Shown here: piece after piece, positions 27,101 through 37,456 of the stretch
How the letters are laid out: every line of letters starts with the position of its first letter
Position numbering within the stretch: the stretch's first letter is position 1
Assembly: GCA_024362935.1 (NCBI GenBank)
Contig: JANCRA010000032.1
Location: 3,162,001-3,226,000, forward strand
Origin: Setophaga petechia
Taxonomy: Eukaryota > Chordata > Aves > Passeriformes > Parulidae
DNA: 64,000 nt
Direction of reading: 5' to 3'
Made by a program: the position numbers and the translations under genes
The notes under the pieces: model-generated
The model's database searches: none
Seen by the model: only the letters and a program-made list of their open reading frames with translations
Told to the model about the DNA's origin: nothing

Positions 27101-30100
27101 TCACCTGAGAGCAGAAACTTCATGGGAAGGAATGCTGTCCTAAGGCTTCCTCATGGGAACAAACACACTACAGAAAAACAAAAACGTTTTGGGCCCTGCA
27201 CAGCCATCTCTAAGCTACTGAAAGATCTTGCAAGCAGACCTTATCATAAATTATGATTGCTGCTTATGGTATTTTTCAAACTGTCTCACATTGCACTTGA
27301 TCCTCCCATGAGGACAAAAATTTAGACCATGACTAACTCCTTTTCGGTGAGTTTCCCAAAGCATAATTTCATTCTTTTCAGTTTCCCACACAATTCTTTT
27401 CTCAGATTCCTTCACTGTTATAGAACCCAGTGCATTTTTATGTCCTCTCTATCTATGTATTTTTAACTCTTCCTGCATGCTAAACACTAATGATTTAGTG
27501 CAAGGAAGACAATTCATCATCTGCTAATGGCATTTTCCAACTGTCCTTCTCACACTGCACTTGGTCCTTCATCCCATGCCTTTTTTCTAGGCAGTATACT
27601 TCTGCTCTGGACTGCTACTTCCATGAAATCAGAAATTAATCAGCTAATAGGCTTTATTGTATCATATGTCTCTGGTAATATGCTTTCTTATATCAGATGT
27701 CCCTGAGATAGTAATTAAAATCAGAGAAGGCCTCTTGGAAAATATTTCAGAACTACCAAATCATGGTCATTTTACATACTTTGTATGAATACTTTGTTTG
27801 ATTGTATTTGTGATCAATAATCTCACAGCTGCCTTCCCCTTTTCTGCTTTAGATCTCAAAGTTTCAGCAGTCACATGAAGTTGTACCTACCTCTGTATTT
27901 GACTGTGGTTGTACAACTACCTTTAAATAAACGCAAGATTTGATTAGCAATAGATTATGCTGCTGGTATTTGAATACTAATAATCTTTAGCATGTGCAAG
28001 AAAAAAAAAATCACCTTCAATATCTCATTTCAAAGAAGCTACGAAGCAGAGAGTCTTCCATCCCATCTCCCCTTAAACATCTGTTAGTGATAAGAGCTAA
28101 CAAGAAATGCTCTTGGTTTTCCTTTCTTTCTAGTTACATAAGCTTCCCTTACAGCCATTTGTAGTAAATGCAGAGGAGTATGAATAGCAATTTTTGGTTC
28201 TGAGAGAAGATGCTGGTTCTCAATATTCCTGACCTGTTGGCTCACTGGCTTGAATTATTTTTGTATATTTATCTTCTGAATAAAACGTGGTGAAAAGCAT
28301 TCACATCATGCCTTCATTTCTCAGAGAAACTTGCTGGTGGGAAGGGAAGAAAGTGGGAAATGTATGAGGGAATTTTGGAAAGGAAATACTTGCCCTAAAC
28401 CATGTAAGGGGCAGCCTCAGCCTTTCTGGCATGCTGTCCATGAAATAAAAAAGGTACCATATTTCAGAACATGCAACTGTTATATATGAAATACAATTAA
28501 GAGATTTGGAAAGACATGAATATATAATGTACACATTTCTTTACAGATGCATTTTTCTCCAGACAGTCCGGTGCCTGCTTTAATTTGGAAGCTATCCATT
28601 TTCATACAAAGTTAACCAAGAGTGACAGGAAATCAGATGCTTACATTATATATCTTTTCTGAACTTGAAAAAAAAAACCCCACCCTCCTGTTAATTACTT
28701 TTCTAGGAAGCTATTTTGTGATACCACAGGGATAGATCTTCCATATTCAGAAGGGGTACAGAAATGAAAACTTTAAAACACACAGTGTGAATAAAGTATG
28801 CAACATGCAGATATTTAAAAGTATATTTATCTTCATTTATTGGTATGTGAATATGTGACCAAAAATAAAGAATTTAACTGCTTCTGGCCTGGTTGGGTGA
28901 ATTGACAGTTGCTGGAGATCTGACCTCTTTAACCTTACACATCAAGCGGCACATATCCATTATTTATTTAGCTGGAATTAACAGTGATCTGTGAAGCTCA
29001 CTGTATTTTCCTTGAGTTCTCTTGCTCATCAGTCATATATGACCCCTTTGAGTAAGTTCAGTGGTAGCACTTTCATGTCATTCTGATGCATGAAAGTGTG
29101 GGAAACTACAGAACAAAAAAGTTAAATAATTTTCATGGATTTTTTTTTAATTTAAAATATTCCTAAACTACCTTTACATCCTACATGATCCCTTACAGAT
29201 TGTGAAGGTGAAGAGTAGACAGAAATGCCCTGCCTTGCTATAATTATTGGAAAGGAGAATGTGAGCTGGTATTAAAATAAGTACTCTGCAGAAGCAGCAA
29301 GGGCTTGGAGTCCTCACCTGACAGAAAACTCCAGTGTTGTGCAAGGGGATGTCTGGGAAACAAAGTCCATCTAAGTATTTCACCGGTAATCTGAACTCCA
29401 CAGCAAGCCCACCCTTGCTCTCCCTCTGTACCTCGACCCTCGCTTTTGTTTAAGAAGCCCTGAACCAGATGGGGAGAAGATGCTCAGCCAGAATTCCAGG
29501 TGGAGGACAGTTTCTTGTGTTGGTGGGAGCACCGTGCTCCAGCACACAGTTTCTGCAACCACATCCAGAAGAGTTGCTTTCTCCAGCTGCTGAATACCTT
29601 CTAGGTCTGGGAGCAAGCCATGCTAATGGGGCCAAAGGTGGAACAGTGATAGCAATACCGTGTATCTTTTCAGGCACATTTTACAAAGAACATCTATTAG
29701 ACTACTTTGTTTCTGGTCAGGACGACTTTTATTACATGCAGTTATCATCATAAGCACTACAATGGATTAAAAAAAATAAGACAAAATGTGCAATTAAAAT
29801 CTGGGGTTTGTAATTCCAGAAATCTTATTTCCTTCATCAATAACTTTAGTGCTTACCACAAGGAACTAAAGAAGCAATTAAACATGGTTGTGGACATTTT
29901 TATGCATGCACTCTTGTATCAGCTCCCGAACTGATTCATAAACCAAGCCATCCACTTGAGGAGGGCAGGGAGGGGCGGTTAAAAACTAAAAGGCAAGACA
30001 AGTTTCTCACAATTAATCATATTCTTACATCCACTGAGCTTTCCTTACTCCAAAAGTGGCTACTTTTCCAACTTCAGAAAAGATGGAAAGACCAGTTTTA

Positions 30101-32919
30101 TCACAGGGAGGATCTGCCCTATGAGAGATCCAAATTAACGGCTCAAGTATGTTTTCAATAATTAGAAAACAGCAATCTCAGGGAAAACTTGCAAAAAAAA
30201 CCAGGTGCAAACTTTAAGGAATATCCTTGAAAATTGTAAATTTACATCTAATTTCAAGATATTTTTCTCTGATCATAGTCATCTTACCAATAAAAAACAA
30301 AGAGGAACAAGTGATTCACCACAGCAACAGACAGCACATACCATATGGTAATCAATCCATACAGAAAACTTTAGAGGTTATTATTCTATTAAATTCTTTA
30401 TTTTTAAAAACCTATACATAAGTTTAGCTAGTGCTGTCCCAGGAAAAAATATATTGACAATTAATTCAAAAGAGAAAGGGACTTGTTTCACTGAGGGTAG
30501 GAACAGTAAATTTAGGGATCTATAAAAGTAAAGTAAAGGTGTCTAAATAGCATTTTTATTCTGCAAGAGCTGTCATGGAAGAATAACCAGAGACATTAGG
30601 CCCACTGTTTTTCCTGAAGCTGCCCTCACACACAGCTGTTGTGTGCCTTGGAGACTGCAGAAGGTGAGAAAGGCAAAGGCTTGTGTCATGATTTGAAAAC
30701 TATACATATTAAAAAAAAAACCTTTCACATCGTGGTCTCCACTGTGTTTTTTAAGAGCATTTCCAATACCACTTTATTTAATACACTCTTTCTTCACAAT
30801 CCTACTCTGTTGAACTCTGCTACATAAATACAGGCAGTAACACACAGCCCTCCCACAGACACACTTGAAGGTCCTGAGTAACTCACCACTAGCAGGGATC
30901 TCTGCACCACACTGCTCTTGTTGTGCAGTTCTTCCTGTTTAACGTGGGAAAACATTCTTTATTTTGTGGGGAAGGTCAGTGCTACCATTACAGAGATGAA
31001 TTGATCTGTGTCTCCTTGTAAATGCAGCATGAACATCTGGGAAAGAAAACATCTACAACTGCCTCATACTTACAAGTATTCAAGTGCTGTGATTGCTAAC
31101 TGGCTTCTCAAGCACTGCAATTCTTCAATGAAGTCAATAAATTGTAGAGGAGTATCAACACACTTAATTCTGTGCTTATGTCTCAAGTCTCTTCGGGCGC
31201 ATCCTGAAACGGTGCCGGAAGAAGTCTGGACCCTTTTGCTAATGCGTTCAATCTCTCCCTCCTTTTTCATCTAAAAGCATCTTTGACTGCGCTTTTATTT
31301 TCATTTCTGCCTTTCTAGGCCAGAATTAAACACCCTGGGATGTAGAGAAGAAAAGCCTGAATTCTGCTCTTACTCCTGCAATGCTTTAACAGGCTCCACT
31401 GCAGCCAAGGGGATGCGGTGTTGTGCCTCTGAGGAAAAGCACTTACTCAGATCTCCTCTAAACCCTCTTCCTTCCTCATGAGATACTGTTTCCTCTCTAC
31501 TGTCCTACAGATCCAGATTTGTGGGATTTCCAGATGAAGTCATGATAATGACTATATTCCCTATTTAGTTTTCACAGACCTTCTGTTCTCAAATGAAATG
31601 TAGCAGCACATGAACTTGCATCTTCAGTTTTAAACTGGGATGGAACTGCTTATTATACATGCATCTTCTTCAAAGAGACTGATTTTGACCAAATTATCAA
31701 CACTGAGGCCAAATTGTAGTTTTTTTCAGACAGAGGAAAGAGTTATGGGGTGTTTTTGCTTTCCATTAATATGTGGGGATAGAGCTGATAGGCAAAAAAG
31801 AGATTGCAGATTCAAAGGACACTTGCTAGAGTGTGTGCCAGATGCTGATAGCTATATATAGCCGCTCAAAGGAGAGTGACTGCAGAGAGTATCTTACCCA
31901 GGCAAATAGGAATTTGCCTGAGTAAGAACAGGGCAAAAATAAAAAAATTTAAAAAAAAAAAAAAAGGAAAAAAAAACAACCCCAAACTCAACCTTTAATC
32001 TATGGTGCATTACTTCTGCTGCAGAAGTTGTGTAAGTACTCCGTGACGTGAATAAGAAAGAATATGTCCCCATAATGACCTTTCCTACATTTCACATAAA
32101 TGTGTTTCCAAATTTAACAAAACCAAATCTTCCTTTTTACCATTAGACTCATAGTCATTCTTGAATACAGCCTCTATTTCTTTGCTCCATAACCCTTAAG
32201 AGAAGTAAGCAAAGGACAATAGATAAGGCTTCTTCAATGTAATAAAAAAGCAGCATGCAGCCTATGAGATGAAATTCAAAAACAGAACTTGGACATAAAG
32301 AACATGATTTGCCACCCTATGTTTTTCTTATTGTTTCACTCAAGAACATTTTAGAAAAGAGAGGCACTTGATTTCCCTGCCTCTTTTCCTTTGTACCCTG
32401 GTATCAAATTTTGCTTCCCTTTCATCTGATACAGTGGGATTTTACCTACAGCAATATAATTTCTAAGTAGTACAAAATGTGAAATACCAGCACTTAAGAT
32501 GACGAGCTATCATTTCTACAGAGCAGAATGGTAATTTTGGAATGACCAGGAGGTTGGGTATGGATTCTAGTTAACACTGATGAACCTGGCTACTAAAGAT
32601 TAAATTCCCAATTGAGTAAATGCTACCTTTCTACACACAGGTCTATCCAAATTATTCTCATTAAAACAATTTAAAAAATTTATAAGCTTCACTCTGTGTC
32701 AAGTCTATTGAAGATTTTCCAAAACTGATTAAAAATATAAAATGAGTTATTGAACTGCATTAAAAATCAACCTTTTTCATGCATTGAAAAGTAATGGTCT
32801 ATAATTCGTATTCAAGAGATCTTATTTCAAGTGAATAATAATGGTACTGCAGCCAACTCTGCACCCTGTTTTTCTGAAAACCTCATGGAATGTACAGAAG
32901 AGGGTTTTGTATCCTGCTG

Positions 32920-32921
<2 letters not shown>
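24131..32921. other. Intronic sequence with GC-rich patches
   Basis: Three GC-rich patches (about 25130-25440, 26250-26600 and 29400-29650) interrupt AT-rich unique sequence. Each gives short open frames on both strands, as expected from base composition. No gene, RNA or named repeat was recognised. Confidence 0.5.
31940..31976. repeat. A-rich low-complexity tract
   Basis: A run of mostly A with occasional T and GG, followed by CAACCCC. Confidence 0.85.

Positions 32922-32962
<41 letters not shown>
32922..32962. repeat. (CA)20 microsatellite
   Basis: An uninterrupted CA run of about 41 bases, roughly 120 bases before a CR1 fragment. Confidence 0.95.
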
Positions 32963-32964
<2 letters not shown>

Positions 32965-33084
32965 TGTGTGATACTGCTAGTTATTCTCCAGTCCTTACAG
33001 GGAAGCTAAACTTTGTTTCATTGTGTGTTTATTTTTCCACTGACAGTTCTTTCAAACTGGTGAACACAAATGGAAGTACACAGG

Positions 33085-33574
33085 TATCACAGAACAGTTT
33101 GGGTTTGAATGGATGTTAAAGATAATATAACTTCAACCCCAGTACCGTAGGCTGGGACACTTTCCACTAGACCACATTGCTCAAAGCCCCATCCAACCTG
33201 GCCTTGAACACTTCCAGAGATGGAGCATCCACAGCTTCTCTGGGCAACCCTTTCTAGTGTTTCACCACCCTCAGAGTAAAGAATTTATTCCTAATATTTA
33301 ATCTGAACCTACCCTCTTTCAGCTTCAAGTCATTACCTACTGTTCAGTAACTACATGCCCTTGTAAAAACTCCCTCCCCAGCTTTCTTGCAGCTCCCTTT
33401 AGGTCCTGGTGCCATAAGGTCTCACTGGAGTCTTCCCTTCTTCAGGATGAACAACCCCAACTCTCCCAGCCTGCCTTCACAGGAGAGGTGCTCCAGCCCT
33501 CTGGTCAGCTCAGCGTCCCTCCTCTGGACCTGCTCCAGCAGGTCCACATCCTTCTCGGGCTGGGGGCCCAGAAC
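33085..33574 (-). mobile_element. CR1 LINE, 5'-truncated copy
   Basis: The low-coordinate end reads TCACAGAACAGTTTGGGTT, the complement of a CR1 3' end. Typical CR1 3' sequence follows on the minus strand: the complements of GGCCTTGAACACTTCCAG, of the CTCTTTCAGCTTCAAG region, and of the final ORF2 codons around CTGGACCTGCTCCAGCA. Its length of about 490 bp fits a common truncated CR1. It has no intact coding capacity. It is followed directly by a CR1-like fragment in the opposite orientation. Confidence 0.9.
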
Positions 33575-33619
33575 TCATGTTAGATTAACTGATAAGACTC
33601 TGGCAAGGGGAAATACTGA

Positions 33620-33790
33620 CTAAGGGGAGGGATAACCTCAGCCACAATACAGGCTGGGTGCTAACTGCCTGGGTATGAGCTCTTCAGTGAAGGACCTGGG
33701 GGTTCTGGTGGACAGCAAGCTGAGCAGGAGTGAAAGACCTGGGGGTTCTGGTGGACAGGAAGCTGCCCAGAGCCAGGAAGGCCTCCCAGC
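33620..33790 (+). mobile_element. CR1 ORF2 fragment with internal 43-bp tandem duplication
   Basis: The phrase GACCTGGGGGTTCTGGTGGA (CR1 ORF2 'DLGVLVDSKL' region, sense on the plus strand) occurs twice, in units starting at 33689 and 33732, a period of 43 bp. The second unit then diverges into GAAGCTGCCCAGAGCCAGGA. The 3' end of the element is missing. The boundaries are approximate. Confidence 0.65.
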
Positions 33791-36526
33791 ACTGCCTACA
33801 CAAACCCTAGAGCACAGTGACTGCCCTGCCTAGCACTTCTCAGCCACACACCTTTTGTTTTAGCAGACACAGAGCTTCATTTCACTACCAGCATTTCAGA
33901 TACCCTACCCCAAGCCCTCTGCCCCTCTCCTTCTTTCCTGGCTGATCTTAAACAGCTTTCTGCCACTCTCATTTCTGTTTCCATGTAGCTTCCAGGCACT
34001 GCTGCAGCCTCCTTGTCAGCCTGCTTTCCCTCACAGTCATCCTATATGACATCTCAGCTCTTCCCACAGCCACTGGGGATACCAGGTCTGTCCTGGCCAA
34101 CACCTTTAGCCTCACTGAACAACAGAGGCCTCATTTTGCCTGCAAACATTCACAGGACCATGGCAGCTTTTGTGCTGCAAGCAGCTTAAAATTTCTGGCC
34201 CTAAGAGGGGATGGCAAACATTTGATGTAAAGGAGAAAATTTATGAGTTTAATAGCAGAAGTTTTTTAAAAGGATGGGAATTCTTACACAACTCTACTAG
34301 AAGATTTATGATACAAATAATAGAAATGGAAAAACATTTTGAAATTAAAAGAAGTCCAACTGAAAATCAAAGAGCGGGTGGATTAGGCAACACTAAATAA
34401 AAAACTTTCAGTCTTGGTCAATATTTCTCCCTGTAGCAATACCAGTGGGTTACCAGTTTCAGCTTGTGCCACTTAGGATGGAAAAAGTTAGAACAAAGAA
34501 AAAATCAGGATAAGTGAAAAATAGCTGGTCTGTTGTCTTTCATTGATTTTTCAGATCTAAACATTGTCTTTCATTAGCTCCAGTTTCAAACGCCAACACC
34601 CATAGTACCTACTATTTTTCTTCTTAGAAATTTGTCCATAAATTTTCATAAAATCTATTTTTAAACCACCGGACACTGCTTTTGGTCCACCTCCTTCAAC
34701 TTTAGTTGGATGTTTATATTCTGTTATCAAATACTGTTTTATTAACACTGCATCACATAAAATCTGTGAGAAATTGGTGAATATTTTAGTAGGTCACCTG
34801 CAATCCACTCTCTCCTACTATAGTCTACATTGCCATCAGTATCTAAACAAGCTAGTTTAAGGTGATTTCAGCTGTGTCTCCTCATCTAGAAACTGCAGTA
34901 TAAACTTATGCTTATGCAGCAGCATGGATTGCATACAACAAATTAAATCTTTCTTTCCGGAGGTAGACGAATTTGGAATGCAAATGGTAAATTCTGAGTT
35001 TCAGACAAACAAATGATTGCCTATCAGAACTCCTTTCCATACTAGTCCTTAGAGTATTGCCTACATGTAGAGGGGGGAAATTTGAAAGAGTCAGATAATT
35101 GCCACAGGCATCTTTAATTCTAACAACGCTTCCCACTTGCAGATAGAAGCACAAGTCTGAAAGAGGCAATAACAGCTAAATGGATATTACTATCTGCCAT
35201 TACCTGATCTATCTGTACAATTACAGCACTTTGTGGATGTAAATTTGCTTATAAGATCTAGCTTAAGAGCCTAAAACAACCCTTTTTCAGGAACAACATA
35301 TCACCTACATGTTGTTTGGAACTGATGGAACTTTCACTTAGAGAAAAATCACAGAAATAATTGCTTCCAGAGAGATTTCTTTCCCAAACCAAACCCAAGG
35401 GGAATACAAGAGTCAACTCCTTTTCTGAAAAGCAGGCATTAAGAGGCCAGAGAACTCTACCAAAAATTAGATTTTTCCTCTCCTTTAACAATGCCAAAAA
35501 CAAAATTTTAAGACTTAAAACATCTCAAGACACACCACAGCTGTCAAAGAAGAGTAAACAATCATTGCTTCTTCTCTGAGAAAGTCACAGTGATTCAGTC
35601 AAATAGAGTCCTATAGTCCTATAAATACTATAAATTGTTGAATTCATGGGAGATCTATCAATTTTCACAAGAGGATGATGTGGCCATCTTTGTATTGGCA
35701 TAGAGGCCTTTGAATACACGCTTGAATAAAAAGAACACCCCATATTCTGCCAAAACAAATCACTTCCTTCTCATCAAAACAGACCAAATAGTCAAAAAAC
35801 CAGACAATCACAGTCAAAGTGGTAAAGCAAAGTGTCCTCCTGGTGTAAGAGGAATGTGAACTAAATGAATATACAGTAAGTCCAAGCAGACATATTTTAT
35901 ATCTATTGTTGATAAATAAAAGTTGTCTAAAAGCTTTCTCAGACACGTTCTCATACTTGTAGCATGGCCAGGTGTATTGGGTCAACCCACTACACCATGT
36001 TTCTAAAGATGGCAATTCTTTAAGCAGGAAACCTCAGTCTTCTCATAAATTGGCTTGAAACACAAACAGATAATATTAACTAAAAGGGGAGTCTCATTGC
36101 TCTATTCTCATCTATTCCACAGATTTCATATTGCGTAAGTAATTTATATTTAGATTGTGAAACTACTTTGACATTGAGGATGGCAGAACTATTTCTGCTC
36201 ACATTCACTTCATTTAATCTTTGCCAAAGAGAAAGAAATCAATGAAATATGAACAGCAAGAAGCAATACACCTGCCAAAAAAAAATCCAGGTTTTATAAA
36301 TGAGCACTCTAGAAAGAGTCAGTGAAATAATATATACTACTAGAAAATGTGCCATTGTAGGAAGTGTTTTGGTCCTGAAGACAAAAGAACATTTTGCTGT
36401 TGAGATACCTTTAAATTACTGTGAGGCTGCTACTTGCAATATACTATATAAATGTCACCAAAAATACCAACATGCAAACCAGTATGTTAAAAATATGTAA
36501 GGAGACAGGTGCAATAAGATATCATG
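33791..36526. other. Intronic sequence, nothing recognised
   Basis: 33791-34150 is moderately GC-rich and may include further degraded repeat. The rest is AT-rich and unique, with chance open frames up to 116 aa. Confidence 0.5.
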
Positions 36527-36570
36527 CATCCATCCATCCATCCATCCATCCATCCATCCATCCATCCATC
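36527..36570. repeat. (CATC)11 tetranucleotide microsatellite
   Basis: Eleven uninterrupted CATC units lie on the plus strand, starting 37 bases inside the intron after the AFF3 donor at 36607. In the sense direction of the gene the repeat is GATG-type. The AFF3 reading frame stays open through it, encoding WMDG repeats, up to a stop near 36455. Confidence 0.95.
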
Positions 36571-36607
36571 TGCGGGGATATGTCATAAGAAATATAAAAA
36601 CACTTAC

Positions 36608-37456
36608 TTCTTCTTGCTTAGGAATGCTGAACTTGGTGATCTTTGACTTGGTCCTGGCCGAATCAGGCTTGCTGGAAGGCACTCCCCGATATGTCTTCGT
36701 TGTCTCTGCTGGTAACTTCAGCTTTGGAGACTCATCCGGAGCCTGGTCCTGACCGTCCATTGGCCTCACATAAGCTGTTGGCTTCTGCTGACCCAGACTG
36801 GGCTTTGAAGCAAGAGAGGGTGGGAAGTTTTGGACGCAGTGCCCCCCACCATGCTTCGCTGGCCTCTCTTGGACTTTGGTTCCTCCTTCTGAGCTACAAC
36901 TGAGCTTTGCTGCCTGCTGGACTCTATTGGTGTTGTCTCCTAATGTGGCCCTCAGTGAGCTTTGCTGGGCAGTATTGGAGGAGGAGGAGGAAGAGGAGGT
37001 GGAGGAGGAAGAGGAGGAAGAGGAGGAGGAAGAGGAGGAGGTGGGACTCGATGCATAGTGTTTTAGTTTCTCCAAATTGGATTTTTGGCTGGCCAGTTTG
37101 AAGTCACCCTTGTGTGACTCCAGTGACCGATGTCCGTGTTTGCTCGCTCTCTGCTGGCCATCTGAAGTGGCATTATGCCCAGCCTTCTGCCAGCCCATTG
37201 TGGTACTCTTGCTCTGCTGGGCAGCTAAGGATGCTGGTGTGGAAGAAGCAGTGCTGGAAACAGGAGGAGGAGGTGGTGGTCTCGAGTCTGAGATAAGATG
37301 TTCATCGGTCTTGGGGAGAGATGTCTGAGAAACCCCAGGTTTTGGAACCCCAACGAGGTGGCTCTGGTTTGACCGGTCAGTTAACAAGTCTTTCATTTCA
37401 TCATAGTTGCCCAAAGTATTCTGGATGCGATTGGAAAGCTCATCCCCCTTGTTAGT
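36608..37456 (-). CDS. AFF3: AFF3 coding exon (large exon: P-TEFb contact, Ser tract, [15 protein letters not shown] motif)
   Basis: This 849-bp exon has 283 codons, phase 0 at both ends. The acceptor is TTTTTGTTTTGCAG, with the AG at 37457-37458, and the donor is GTAAGTG at 36607-36601. Residues 1-25 ([20 protein letters not shown], then MKDLL) continue the N-terminal homology domain and, by analogy with AFF4, the cyclin T1-binding helix. Residues 26-42 ([17 protein letters not shown]) are nearly identical to AFF3 and differ from AFF2, which gives the paralogue call. Residues 60-65 are six prolines. Residues 140-160 are 13 Ser, Thr, 7 Ser. Residues 208-222 ([15 protein letters not shown]) and 226-240 ([15 protein letters not shown]) are family motifs, and the exon ends FSIPKQEE. 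The codons are intact with no stop. Compared with human AFF3 as I recall it, residues about 104-165 look like additional sequence. AFF3 is a nuclear scaffold for P-TEFb-containing elongation complexes and is expressed in lymphoid and neural tissue; none of its regulation can be read here. Confidence 0.96.
36976..37042. repeat. Trinucleotide (GGA/TCC)n tract inside the AFF3 coding exon
   Basis: This is an imperfect GGA/AGA run on the plus strand, all purine except two T bases in the ggt codon complements. On the coding strand it gives TCC/TCT Ser codons with two ACC Thr codons. It encodes the serine tract at exon residues 140-160. Such tracts are prone to length change, and this one stays in frame. 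Confidence 0.95.

Larger units (their letters stand above)
1..36607 (-). other. AFF3: AFF3 intron downstream of the 849-bp exon (runs off the window)
   Basis: No further AFF3 exon could be found on the minus strand below 36608. In particular, nothing resembles the next expected segment (the CVEEI-REM and KFPFPNK motifs of the family). The intron is therefore inferred to be more than 36 kb long. AFF3 in other vertebrates is also known for very large introns. A small exon could still have been missed by eye. Confidence 0.7.

Noticed and set aside
36455..36607. Extending the AFF3 exon to the end of the open frame
   Set aside because: A strong GTAAGTG donor sits at 36607-36601. Beyond it lies a microsatellite, which is not family sequence.
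36608..37456. Assignment to AFF2, AFF1 or AFF4 instead of AFF3
   Set aside because: The [17 protein letters not shown] and [15 protein letters not shown] segments fit AFF3. AFF2 differs (GIP-NS and CVQNFPPGL-type changes), and AFF1/AFF4 diverge more.
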